Of a stretch of 64,000 bases of DNA, positions 35,301-50,300 are shown piece after piece; position 1 is the first letter of the stretch; each line of letters begins with the position of its first letter. Both the position numbers and the translations under genes were made by a program. The stretch comes from Macrostomum hystrix (Eukaryota; Platyhelminthes; Macrostomidae): the NCBI GenBank assembly GCA_950097015.1, contig CATNEN010000005.1:1984001-2048000 (forward strand), in the 5' to 3' direction. The notes under the pieces are model-generated. The model was given only the letters and a program-made list of their open reading frames with translations, had not been told where the DNA came from and did not search any database.

Positions 35301-38300
35301 GATTATGAAAACGAGTATTTTGTGGATTATGAAAACGAGTATTTTGTGGATTATGAAAACGAGTATTTTGTGGATTATGAAAACGATTATTTTGTGGATT
35401 ATGAAAACGTTTATTTTGTGGATTATGAAAACGTTTATTTTGTGGATTATGAAAAGGATTATTTTGTGGATTATGAAAAGGATTATTTTGTGGATTATGA
35501 AGAGGATTATTTTGTGGATTATGAAAAGGATTATTTTGTGGATTATGAAAAGGATTATTTTGTGGATTATGAAAAGGATTATTTTGTGGATTATGAAAAG
35601 GATTATTTTGTGGATTATGAAAACGAGTATTTTGTGGATTATGAAAACTATTATTTTATGAATTATGAAAAGGAATTTTTTGTGGATTATGAAAAGGATT
35701 ATTTTGTGGATTATGAAAAGGATTATTTTGTGGATTATGAAAACGAGTATTTTGTGGATTATGAAAACGAGTATTTTGTGGATTATGAAAACGAGTATTT
35801 TGTGGATTATGAAAACGATTATTTTGTGGATTATGAAAACGTTTATTTTGTGGATTATGAAAAGGATTATTTTGTGGATTATGAAAACGTTTATTTTGTG
35901 GATTATGAAAAGGATTATTTTGTGGATTATGAAAACGAGTATTTTGTGGATTATGAAAAGGATTATTTTGTGGATTGTGAAGAAGACTATAGTACAGATT
36001 ATGAAAAGGATTATTTTGTGGATTGTGAAAAGGATTATTTTGTGGATTATGAAAAGGATTATTTTGTGGATTATGAAAACGAGTATTTTGTGGATTATGA
36101 AAACTATTATTTTATGAATTATGAAAAGGAATTTTTTGTGGATTGTGGATTATGAAAAGGATTATTTTGTGGATTATGAAAAGGATTATTTTGTGGATTA
36201 TGAAAACGAGTATTTTGTGGATTATGAAAACGAGTATTTTGTGGATTATGAAAACGAGTATTTTGTGGATTATGAAAACGATTATTTTGTGGATTATGAA
36301 AACGTTTATTTTGTGGATTATGAAAAGGATTATTTTGTGGATTATGAAAACGTTTATTTTGTGGATTATGAAAAGGATTATTTTGTGGATTATGAAAACG
36401 AGTATTTTGTGGATTATGAAAAGGATTATTTTGTGGATTGTGAAGAAGACTATAGTACAGATTATGAAAAGGATTATTTTGTGGATTGTGAAAAGGATTA
36501 TTTTGTGGATTATGAAAAGGATTATTTTGTGGATTATGAAAACGAGTATTTTGTGGATTATGAAAACTATTATTTTATGAATTATGAAAAGGAATTTTTT
36601 GTGGATTATGAAAAGGATTATTTTGTGGATTATGAAAAGGATTATTTTGTGGATTATGAAAACGAGTATTTTGTGGATTATGAAAACGAGTATTTTGTGG
36701 ATTATGAAAAGGATTATTTTGTGGATTATGAAAACGAGTATTTTGTGGATTATGAAAAGGATTATTTTGTGGATCATGAAAACGTTTATTTTGTGGATTA
36801 TGAAAAGGATTATTTTGTGGATTATGAAAACGAGTACTTTGTGGATTATGAAAAGGATTATTTTGTGGATTGTGAAGAAGACTATAGTACAGATTATGAA
36901 AAGGATTATTTTGTGGATTGTGAAAAGGATTATTTTGTGGATTATGAAAAGGATTATTTTGTGGATTATGAAAACGAGTATTTTGTGGATTACGAAAACG
37001 AGTATTTTGTGGATTATGAAAACGAGTATTTTGTGGATTATGAAAACGATTATTTTGTGGATTATGAAAACGTTTATTTTGTGGATTATGAAAAGGATTA
37101 TTTTGTGGATTATGAAAACGTTTATTTTGTGGATTATGAAAAGGATTATTTTGTGGATTATGAAAACGAGTACTTTGTGGATTATGAAAAGGATTATTTT
37201 GTGGATTGTGAAGAAGACTATAGTACAGATTATGAAAAGGATTATTTTGTGGATTGTGAAAAGGATTATTTTGTGGATTATGAAAAGGATTATTTTGTGG
37301 ATTATGAAAACGAGTATTTTGTGGATTATGAAAACTATTATTTTATGAATTATGAAAAGGAATTTTTTGTGGATTATGAAAAGGATTATTTTGTGGATTA
37401 TGAAAACGTTTATTTTGTGGATTATGAAAAGGATTATTTTGTGGATTATGAAAACGAGTATTTTGTGGATTATGAAAAGGATTATTTTGTGGATTGTGAA
37501 GAAGACTATAGTACAGATTATGAAAAGGATTATTTTGTGGATTGTGAAAAGGATTATTTTGTGGATTATGAAAAGGATTATTTTGTGGATTATGAAAACG
37601 AGTATTTTGTGGATTATGAAAACTATTATTTTATGAATTATGAAAAGGAATTTTTTGTGGATTATGAAAAGGATTATTTTGTGGATTATGAAAACGAGTA
37701 TTTTGTGGATTATGAAAACGAGTATTTTGTGGATTATGAAAACGAGTATTTTGTGGATTATGAAAACGATTATTTTGTGGATTATGAAAACGTTTATTTT
37801 GTGGATTATGAAAAGGATTATTTTGTGGATTATGAAAACGTTTATTTTGTGGATTATGAAAAGGATTATTTTGTGGATTATGAAAAGGATTATTTTGTGG
37901 ATTATGAAGAGGATTATTTTGCGGATTATGAAAACGATTATTTTGTGGATTATGAAAAGGATTATTTTGTGGATTATGAAAAGGATTATTTTGTGGATTA
38001 TGAAAACGAGTATTTTGTGGATTATGAAAACGAGTATTTTGTGGATTATGAAAACGAGTATTTTGTGGATTATGAAAACGTTTATTTTGTGGATTATGAA
38101 AACGAGTATTTTGTGGATTATGAAAACGATTATTTTGTGGATTATGAAAAGGATTATTTTGTGGATTGTGAAGAAGACTATAGTACAGATTATGAAAAGG
38201 ATTATTTTGTGGATTGTGAAAAGGATTATTTTGTGGATTATGAAAAGGATTATTTTGTGGATTATGAAAACGAGTATTTTGTGGATTATGAAAACTATTA

Positions 38301-41300
38301 TTTTATGAATTATGAAAAGGAATTTTTTGTGGATTATGAAAAGGATTATTTTGTGGATTATGAAAACGTTTATTTTGTGGATTATGAAAAGGATTATTTT
38401 GTGGATTATGAAAACGAGTATTTTGTGGATTATGAAAAGGATTATTTTGTGGATTGTGAAGAAGACTATAGTACAGATTATGAAAAGGATTATTTTGTGG
38501 ATTGTGAAAAGGATTATTTTGTGGATTATGAAAAGGATTATTTTGTGGATTATGAAAACGAGTATTTTGTGGATTATGAAAACTATTATTTTATGAATTA
38601 TGAAAAGGAATTTTTTGTGGATTATGAAAAGGATTATTTTGTGGATTATGAAAAGGATTATTTTGTGGATTATGAAAACGAGTATTTTGTGGATTATGAA
38701 AACGAGTATTTTGTGGATTATGAAAACGAGTATTTTGTGGATTATGAAAACGAGTATTTTGTGGATTATGAAAACGATTATTTTGTGGATTATGAAAACG
38801 TTTATTTTGTGGATTATGAAAAGGATTATTTTGTGGATTATGAAAACGTTTATTTTGTGGATTATGAAAAGGATTATTTTGTGGATTATGAAAAGGATTA
38901 TTTTGTGGATTATGAAGAGGATTATTTTGTGGATTATGAAAAGGATTATTTTGTGGATTATGAAAAGGATTATTTTGTGGATTATGAAGAGGATTATTTT
39001 GTGGATTATGAAAATGATTTTTTTTGTGGATTATGAAGAGGATTATTTTGTGGATTATGAAAAGGATTATTTTGTGGATTATGAAAACGAGTATTTTGTG
39101 GATTATGAAAACGAGTATTTTGTGGATTATGAAAAGGATTATTTTGTGGATTGTGAAGAAGACTATAGTACAGATTATGAAAAGGATTATTTTGTGGATT
39201 ATGAAAAGGATTATTTTGTGGATTGTGAAGAAGACTATAGTACAGATTATGAAAAGGATTATTTTGTGGATTGTGAAAAGGATTATTTTGTGGATTATGA
39301 AAACGAGTATTTTGTGGATTATGAAAACTATTATTTTATGAATTATGAAAAGGAATTTTTTGTGGATTATGAAAAGGATTATTTTGTGGATTATGAAAAC
39401 GAGTATTTTGTGGATTATGAAAACGAGTATTTTGTGGATTATGAAAACGAGTATTTTGTGGATTATGAAAACGATTATTTTGTGGATTATGAAAACGTTT
39501 ATTTTGTGGATTATGAAAAGGATTATTTTGTGGATTATGAAAACGTTTATTTTGTGGATTATGAAAAGGATTATTTTGTGGATTATGAAAAGGATTATTT
39601 TGTGGATTATGAAGAGGATTATTTTGTGGATTATGAAAACGATTATTTTGTGGATTATGAAAAGGATTATTTTGTGGATTATGAAAAGGATTATTTTGTG
39701 GATTATGAAAACGAGTATTTTGTGGATTATGAAAACGAGTATTTTGTGGATTATGAAAACGAGTATTTTGTGGATTATGAAAACGTTTATTTTGTGGATT
39801 ATGAAAACGAGTATTTTGTGGATTATGAAAACGATTATTTTGTGGATTATGAAAAGGATTATTTTGTGGATTGTGAAGAAGACTATAGTACAGATTATGA
39901 AAAGGATTATTTTGTGGATTGTGAAAAGGATTATTTTGTGGATTATGAAAAGGATTATTTTGTGGATTATGAAAACGAGTATTTTGTGGATTATGAAAAC
40001 TATTATTTTATGAATTATGAAAAGGAATTTTTTGTGGATTATGAAAAGGATTATTTTGTGGATTATGAAAACGTTTATTTTGTGGATTATGAAAAGGATT
40101 ATTTTGTGGATTATGAAAACGAGTATTTTGTGGATTATGAAAAGGATTATTTTGTGGATTGTGAAGAAGACTATAGTACAGATTATGAAAAGGATTATTT
40201 TGTGGATTGTGAAAAGGATTATTTTGTGGATTATGAAAAGGATTATTTTGTGGATTATGAAAACGAGTATTTTGTGGATTATGAAAACTATTATTTTATG
40301 AATTATGAAAAGGAATTTTTTGTGGATTATGAAAAGGATTATTTTGTGGATTATGAAAAGGATTATTTTGTGGATTATGAAAACGAGTATTTTGTGGATT
40401 ATGAAAACGAGTATTTTGTGGATTATGAAAACGAGTATTTTGTGGATTATGAAAACGATTATTTTGTGGATTATGAAAACGTTTATTTTGTGGATTATGA
40501 AAAGGATTATTTTGTGGATTATGAAAACGTTTATTTTGTGGATTATGAAAAGGATTATTTTGTGGATTATGAAAAGGATTATTTTGTGGATTATGAAGAG
40601 GATTATTTTGTGGATTATGAAAAGGATTATTTTGTGGATTATGAAAAGGATTATTTTGTGGATTATGAAGAGGATTATTTTGTGGATTATGAAAATGATT
40701 TTTTTTGTGGATTATGAAGAGGATTATTTTGTGGATTATGAAAAGGATTATTTTGTGGATTATGAAAACGAGTATTTTGTGGATTATGAAAACGAGTATT
40801 TTGTGGATTATGAAAAGGATTATTTTGTGGATTGTGAAGAAGACTATAGTACAGATTATGAAAAGGATTATTTTGTGGATTATGAAAAGGATTATTTTGT
40901 GGATTGTGAAGAAGACTATAGTACAGATTATGAAAAGGATTATTTTGTGGATTGTGAAAAGGATTATTTTGTGGATTATGAAAACGAGTATTTTGTGGAT
41001 TATGAAAAGGATTATTTTGTGGATTATGAAAAGGATTATTTTGTGGATTATGAAGAGGATTATTTTGTGGATTATGAAAACGACTATTTTGTGGATTATG
41101 AAAAGGATTATTTTGTGGATTATGAAAAGGATTATTTTGTGGATTATGAAAAGGATTATTTTGTGGATTATGAAAACGAGTATTTTGTGGATTATGAAAA
41201 CTATTATTTTATGAATTATGAAAAGGAATTTTTTGTGGATTATGAAAAGGATTATTTTGTGGATTATGAAAAGGATTATTTTGTGGATTATGAAAACGAG

Positions 41301-44300
41301 TATTTTGTGGATTACGAAAACGAGTATTTTGTGGATTATGAAAACGAGTATTTTGTGGATTATGAAAACGATTATTTTGTGGATTATGAAAACGTTTATT
41401 TTGTGGATTATGAAAAGGATTATTTTGTGGATTATGAAAACGTTTATTTTGTGGATTATGAAAAGGATTATTTTGTGGATTATGAAAACGAGTACTTTGT
41501 GGATTATGAAAAGGATTATTTTGTGGATTGTGAAGAAGACTATAGTACAGATTATGAAAAGGATTATTTTGTGGATTGTGAAAAGGATTATTTTGTGGAT
41601 TATGAAAAGGATTATTTTGTGGATTATGAAAACGAGTATTTTGTGGATTATGAAAACTATTATTTTATGAATTATGAAAAGGAATTTTTTGTGGATTATG
41701 AAAAGGATTATTTTGTGGATTATGAAAAGGATTATTTTGTGGATTATGAAAACGAGTATTTTGTGGATTATGAAAACGAGTATTTTGTGGATTATGAAAA
41801 CGAGTATTTTGTGGATTATGAAAACGAGTATTTTGTGGATTATGAAAACGATTATTTTGTGGATTATGAAAACGTTTATTTTGTGGATTATGAAAAGGAT
41901 TATTTTGTGGATTATGAAAACGTTTATTTTGTGGATTATGAAAAGGATTATTTTGTGGATTATGAAAAGGATTATTTTGTGGATTATGAAGAGGATTATT
42001 TTGTGGATTATGAAAACGATTATTTTGTGGATTATGAAAAGGATTATTTTGTGGATTATGAAAAGGATTATTTTGTGGATTATGAAAACGAGTATTTTGT
42101 GGATTATGAAAACGAGTATTTTGTGGATTATGAAAACGAGTATTTTGTGGATTATGAAAACGTTTATTTTGTGGATTATGAAAAGGATTATTTTGTGGAT
42201 TGTGAAGAAGACTATAGTACAGATTATGAAAAGGATTATTTTGTGGATTGTGAAAAGGATTATTTTGTGGATTATGAAAAGGATTATTTTGTGGATTATG
42301 AAAACGAGTATTTTGTGGATTATGAAAAGGAATTTTTTGTGGATTATGAAAAGGATTATTTTGTGGATTATGAAAAGGATTATTTTGTGGATTATGAAAA
42401 CGAGTATTTTGTGGATTATGAAAACGAGTATTTTGTGGATTATGAAAACGAGTATTTTGTGGATTATGAAAAGGATTATTTTGTGGATTATGAAAACGAG
42501 TATTTTGTGGATTATGAAAACGAGTATTTTGTGGATTATGAAAACGAGTATTTTGTGGATTATGAAAAGGATTATTTTGTGGATTATGAAAACGAGTATT
42601 TTGTGGATTATGAAAACGATTATTTTGTGGATTATGAAAACGTTTATTTTGTGGATTATGAAAAGGATTATTTTGTGGATTATGAAAACGTTTATTTTGT
42701 GGATTATGAAAAGGATTATTTTGTGGATTATGAAAACGAGTATTTTGTGGATTATGAAAACGAGTATTTTGTGGATTATGAAAACGATTATTTTGTGGAT
42801 TATGAAAACGTTTATTTTGTGGATTATGAAAAGGTTTATTTTGTGGATTATGAAAACGTTTATTTTGTGGATTATGAAAACGAGTATTTTGTGGATTATG
42901 AAAACGAGTATTTTGTGGATTATGAAAACGAGTATTTTGTGGATTATGAAAACGATTATTTTGTGGATTATGAAAACGTTTATTTTGTGGATTATGAAAA
43001 GGATTATTTTGTGGATTATGAAAAGGATTATTTTGTGGATTGTGAAAAGGATTATTTTGTGGATTTATGAAAAGGATTATTTTGTGGATTATGAAAAGGA
43101 TTATTTTGTGGATTATGAAGAGGATTATTTTGTGGATTATGAAGAGGATTATTTTGTGGATTATGAAAACTAGTATTTTGTGGATTATGAAAAGGATTAT
43201 TTTGTGGAATATGAAAACTAGTATTTTGTGGATTATGAAGAGGATTATTTTGTGGATTATGAAAACTAGTATTTTGTGGATTATGAAGAGGATTATTTTG
43301 TGGATTATGAAGAGGATTATTTTGTGGATTATGAAAACTAGTATTTTGTGGATTATGAAAAGGATTATTTTGTGGATTGTGAAAAGGATTATTTTGTGGA
43401 TTATGAAAAGGATTATTTTGTAGATTATGAAAAGGATTATTTTGTGGATTATGAAAAGGATTATTTTGTGGATTATGAAAATGATTATTTTGTGGATTGT
43501 GAAGAAGACTATAGTACAGATTATGAAAAGGATTATTTTGTGGATTATGAAAACGTTTATTTTGTGGATTATGAAAAGGATTATTTTGTGGATTATGAAA
43601 ACGATTATTTTGTGGATTATGAAAAGGATTATTTTGTGGATTATGAAAAGGATTATTTTGTGGATTATGAAGAGGATTATTTTGTGGATTATGAAAATGA
43701 TTTTTTTTGTGGATTATGAAGAGGATTATTTTGTGGATTATGAAAAGGATTATTTTGTGGATTATGAAAACGAGTATTTTGTGGATTATGAAAACGAGTA
43801 TTTTGTGGATTATGAAAAGGATTATTTTGTGGATTGTGAAGAAGACTATAGTACAGATTATGAAAAGGATTATTTTGTGGATTATGAAAAGGATTATTTT
43901 GTGGATTGTGAAGAAGACTATAGTACAGATTATGAAAAGGATTATTTTGTGGATTGTGAAAAGGATTATTTTGTGGATTATGAAAACGAGTATTTTGTGG
44001 ATTATGAAAAGGATTATTTTGTGGATTATGAAAAGGATTATTTTGTGGATTATGAAGAGGATTATTTTGTGGATTATGAAAACGACTATTTTGTGGATTA
44101 TGAAAAGGATTATTTTGTGGATTATGAAAAGGATTATTTTGTGGATTATGAAAAGGATTATTTTGTGGATTATGAAAACGAGTATTTTGTGGATTATGAA
44201 AACTATTATTTTATGAATTATGAAAAGGAATTTTTTGTGGATTATGAAAAGGATTATTTTGTGGATTATGAAAAGGATTATTTTGTGGATTATGAAAACG

Positions 44301-47300
44301 AGTATTTTGTGGATTACGAAAACGAGTATTTTGTGGATTATGAAAACGAGTATTTTGTGGATTATGAAAACGATTATTTTGTGGATTATGAAAACGTTTA
44401 TTTTGTGGATTATGAAAAGGATTATTTTGTGGATTATGAAAACGTTTATTTTGTGGATTATGAAAAGGATTATTTTGTGGATTATGAAAACGAGTACTTT
44501 GTGGATTATGAAAAGGATTATTTTGTGGATTGTGAAGAAGACTATAGTACAGATTATGAAAAGGATTATTTTGTGGATTGTGAAAAGGATTATTTTGTGG
44601 ATTATGAAAAGGATTATTTTGTGGATTATGAAAACGAGTATTTTGTGGATTATGAAAACTATTATTTTATGAATTATGAAAAGGAATTTTTTGTGGATTA
44701 TGAAAAGGATTATTTTGTGGATTATGAAAAGGATTATTTTGTGGATTATGAAAACGAGTATTTTGTGGATTATGAAAACGAGTATTTTGTGGATTATGAA
44801 AACGAGTATTTTGTGGATTATGAAAACGAGTATTTTGTGGATTATGAAAACGATTATTTTGTGGATTATGAAAACGTTTATTTTGTGGATTATGAAAAGG
44901 ATTATTTTGTGGATTATGAAAACGTTTATTTTGTGGATTATGAAAAGGATTATTTTGTGGATTATGAAAAGGATTATTTTGTGGATTATGAAGAGGATTA
45001 TTTTGTGGATTATGAAAACGATTATTTTGTGGATTATGAAAAGGATTATTTTGTGGATTATGAAAAGGATTATTTTGTGGATTATGAAAACGAGTATTTT
45101 GTGGATTATGAAAACGAGTATTTTGTGGATTATGAAAACGAGTATTTTGTGGATTATGAAAACGTTTATTTTGTGGATTATGAAAAGGATTATTTTGTGG
45201 ATTGTGAAGAAGACTATAGTACAGATTATGAAAAGGATTATTTTGTGGATTATGAAAACGAGTACTTTGTGGATTATGAAAAGGATTATTTTGTGGATTG
45301 TGAAGAAGACTATAGTACAGATTATGAAAAGGATTATTTTGTGGATTGTGAAAAGGATTATTTTGTGGATTATGAAAAGGATTATTTTGTGGATTATGAA
45401 AACGAGTATTTTGTGGATTATGAAAACTATTATTTTATGAATTATGAAAAGGAATTTTTTGTGGATTATGAAAAGGATTATTTTGTGGATTATGAAAAGG
45501 ATTATTTTGTGGATTATGAAAACGAGTATTTTGTGGATTATGAAAACGAGTATTTTGTGGATTATGAAAACGAGTATTTTGTGGATTATGAAAACGAGTA
45601 TTTTGTGGATTATGAAAACGATTATTTTGTGGATTATGAAAACGTTTATTTTGTGGATTATGAAAAGGATTATTTTGTGGATTATGAAAACGTTTATTTT
45701 GTGGATTATGAAAAGGATTATTTTGTGGATTATGAAAAGGATTATTTTGTGGATTATGAAGAGGATTATTTTGTGGATTATGAAAACGATTATTTTGTGG
45801 ATTATGAAAAGGATTATTTTGTGGATTATGAAAAGGATTATTTTGTGGATTATGAAAACGAGTATTTTGTGGATTATGAAAACGAGTATTTTGTGGATTA
45901 TGAAAACGAGTATTTTGTGGATTATGAAAACGTTTATTTTGTGGATTATGAAAAGGATTATTTTGTGGATTGTGAAGAAGACTATAGTACAGATTATGAA
46001 AAGGATTATTTTGTGGATTATGAAAACGAGTATTTTGTGGATTATGAAAACGAGTATTTTGTGGATTATGAAAACGAGTATTTTGTGGATTATGAAAACG
46101 ATTATTTTGTGGATTATGAAAACGTTTATTTTGTGGATTATGAAAAGGTTTATTTTGTGGATTATGAAAACGTTTATTTTGTGGATTATGAAAACGAGTA
46201 TTTTGTGGATTATGAAAACGAGTATTTTGTGGATTATGAAAACGAGTATTTTGTGGATTATGAAAACGATTATTTTGTGGATTATGAAAACGTTTATTTT
46301 GTGGATTATGAAAAGGATTATTTTGTGGATTATGAAAAGGATTATTTTGTGGATTGTGAAAAGGATTATTTTGTGGATTTATGAAAAGGATTATTTTGTG
46401 GATTATGAAAAGGATTATTTTGTGGATTATGAAGAGGATTATTTTGTGGATTATGAAGAGGATTATTTTGTGGATTATGAAAACTAGTATTTTGTGGATT
46501 ATGAAAAGGATTATTTTGTGGAATATGAAAACTAGTATTTTGTGGATTATGAAGAGGATTATTTTGTGGATTATGAAAACTAGTATTTTGTGGATTATGA
46601 AGAGGATTATTTTGTGGATTATGAAGAGGATTATTTTGTGGATTATGAAAACTAGTATTTTGTGGATTATGAAAAGGATTATTTTGTGGATTGTGAAAAG
46701 GATTATTTTGTGGATTATGAAAAGGATTATTTTGTAGATTATGAAAAGGATTATTTTGTGGATTATGAAAAGGATTATTTTGTGGATTATGAAAATGATT
46801 ATTTTGTGGATTGTGAAGAAGACTATAGTACAGATTATGAAAAGGATTATTTTGTGGATTATGAAAACGTTTATTTTGTGGATTATGAAAAGGATTATTT
46901 TGTGGATTATGAAAACGATTATTTTGTGGATTATGAAAAGGATTATTTTGTGGATTATGAAAACGATTATTTTGTGGATTATGAAAAGGATTATTTTGTG
47001 GATTGTGAAGAATAATTTTTGTGGACTATTAAGGGAATTATTATGTGGATTATGAAGAGGATTATAGTGCACATTGCATGTGAACTGAATTTTATTGTAA
47101 ATTGTGAAGACAATAAGATTGAACATAGAAAAAGATTATTCGAAATAAACGAAACGCACCATCCACAGAATGGAGCCGCTGGGCTGTCTAAACTGATGCG
47201 AGCCGCTCCAGCGAGTCTTGACCGTGGCCAAACCGAAGTCGCCAATTTTGACAACGCTCTCATGCAGTAGGATGTCTGGTGATTGGACATAGTTGTTATT

Positions 47301-50300
47301 AGACATAATTCTTCTAATTTTATTAGCATTTAGCGCACACTCACACAGGGACTGAGACTGGGACTTTCTCATTGTCAGGCAGTGTGAGTTCGAAAGCGGA
47401 TTCGAACTCACGACCACCCAATAACATAAGAAAATGTGAAATAAATGCAATTACCGCATCCATCAAAACCCAGGAATCGGAGAAAAAACTGCACCTTGAA
47501 AACAATAGAAGCCAATTAAAAAACATTGGCGATTTCCCAATGACCACTACTACGAGCTAGGATAGAAAATTAATAATTTGATATTTAAAAAATTTGTCTA
47601 AGCTTTTCCAGAAAATTTATTATAAAAAAATAAATATCACCACTACCAGAATTAATAAATAAAATTTATGAAAACCACAAGTTATGTGCGCTTATTTTAC
47701 TACTAACCAAGTGACGAGCAACATAAGTAGTATGTCAGATAATCAGTAGTGCGTCAGCTGAAAAAATACTGAACGTTGAAAATATTTTTAGGGGGGGATT
47801 ACACTTAGATATGGAAACTAAAATCAGTGCAGATAATTAACTCGTGTGTTGCAATATGAAACTCACTGTTAGATTTGAGATCTCTGTGAATAATGCCCCT
47901 AGCGTGCAGATAGTCCATGCCCTGAGCAGTCTGCCTAGAGATGACCATAATCTCAGCGGGGCCGCAGGGCTCTTCCATGACGTGCAGTCGGCGATAGAGC
48001 GACGAACCATTGCACCACTGCGTGATGATGGCTAGCTTTGGCTTGCTGACGCAGCCAATGAATAAAAGTACATTCTCGTGGCGGGTCTTGCGCAATACGG
48101 CCACCTGGGATCAAGGGATAAGGGAATGGAATCAAGTCAGATTACAGTCACGATGAAAGGAAAATACAGACACAATGAAAGGAAAATACCGACACGAGGT
48201 CCTCGTCACGAACGAGGTTCGTGACGAGGACAGGAAATTACAGACACGATGACTGGAAATCACAGACACGATGATGGGAAAATACAGACACGATGACAGG
48301 AAGTCACAGACACGATGACAGGAAATTACAGACACGATGACTGGAAATCACAGACACGATGACAGGAAATTACAGACACAATGACAGGAAGTCACAGACA
48401 CGATGGCAGGAAATCACAGACACGATGGCAGGAAATCACAGACACGATGGCAGGAAATCACAGACACGATGACAGGAAATTACAGACACAATGACAGGAA
48501 GTCAGAGACACGATGGCAGGAAATCACAGACACGATGATGGGAAAATACAGACACGATGACAGGAAATTACAGACACGATGACTGGAAATCACAGACACG
48601 ATGACAGGAAATTACAGACACAATGACAGGAAGTCACAGACACGATGGCAGGAAATCACAGACACGATGGCAGGAAATCACAGACACGATGGCAGGAAAT
48701 CACAGACACGATGGCAGGAAATCACAGACACGATGATGGGAAAATACAGACACGATGACAGGAAATTACAGACACAATGACAGGAAGTCAGAGACACGAT
48801 GACTGGAAATCACAGACACGATGACAGGAAATTACAGACACAATGACAGGAAGTCACAGACACGATGGCAGGAAATCACAGACACGATGGCAGGAAATCA
48901 CAGACACGATGGCAGGAAATCACAGACACGATGGCAGGAAATCACAGACACGATGATGGGAAAATACAGACACGATGACAGGAAATTACAGACACAATGA
49001 CAGGAAGTCAGAGACACGATGGCAGGAAATCACAGACACGATGATGGGAAAATACAGACACGATGACAGGAAATTACAGACACAATGACAGGAAATCACA
49101 GACACGATGGCAGGAAATCACAGACACGATGACAGGAAATTACAGACACAATGACAGGAAATCACAGACACGATGGCAGGAAATCACAGACACAATGATG
49201 GGAAAATACAGACACGATGACAGGAAATCACAGACACGATGACAGGAAATCACAGACACGATGGCAGGAAATCACAGACACGATGATGGGAAAATACAGA
49301 CACGATGACAGGAAATCACAGACACGATGATGGGAAAATACAGACACGATGACAGGAAATCACAGACACGATGGCAGGAAATCACAGACACGATGATGGG
49401 AAAATACAGACACGATGACAGGAAATTACAGACATTAAGCATATGAAATTTAAAGGCACAAGCAAAAGAAATTACGGACAGGATGACAGGAAAATAGCGA
49501 CACGAGAACAGGAAATTACAGACACAAGCAAAAAAAGTTCCAGACTGGATGAATTACAGACAGGATAACAGGAAATTACAGACACATGAACAAGTACGCA
49601 ACCTTTGAAATGGGAGCTGTTACAGACTGTAGATTCGGGGCAATTTATATTTCATACGCACCAAAAGCAGAAATGGCGATAACAAACCTCATTTCTGAAA
49701 GCCTGCATCTGAGTGGCATCCTGATCAGTAACATTGAGCTCTTTAATCGCCACGTGGCCGTGCCAGAAGCCCCGATAGACTGTACCAAACGAGCCGGAGC
49801 CGATGCAGTCGTAGCGCACAATGGATTCGTGCGGTATTTCCCATTCGTCTCGCGAGTCGCGCCTCCGCCTGCTGGGAAGAATTTCCCCATTAGGTCCTTC
49901 CCGTGATCGCCTAGACAGCGTCGCCGAAGCCGGAGTCGAGGAAACGGCGAGAGGATTAATAGACGAATAATTGTTATTGGCAGCCGATGATGCTGCTGCG
50001 GCTGCTGCTGCTGCTGCTGCTGCGGCTACAGCGGCTGGCGCGAATACCATGCCAGGCACAGCCTATGAAGTTGATGTTAAAAGTACAAGTTTAATTAAGA
50101 AAACAAATGCTGTGTTTAACTGAATTTTTCTAATCAATCTAATTGACTATATCTGCTAATATCTGTATGTGGATTATTTTTAACGCCAAAAAACGAGTTA
50201 ACATTGAGTCGATTCAGAAAAAAAGAAACATTACAAAGTCCATGCGAACTTAACAAATAATAACGGGCTAGAAATCGAATTACTACTGCACACAAAATGA

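Noticed and set aside
29833-43173. Giant repetitive proteins (for example 1790, 971, 921 and 985 codons)
   Set aside because: They are translations of a 24-bp intronic tandem array, open in several frames on both strands, with frame-shifting indels, and lying antisense inside a Raf intron.
45435-47126. Minus-strand frame rich in NPQN and IIHKI repeats, in the same direction as Raf
   Set aside because: Same megasatellite in other frames; it would interrupt the conserved ILWM-APEVIR junction if retained in Raf mRNA.
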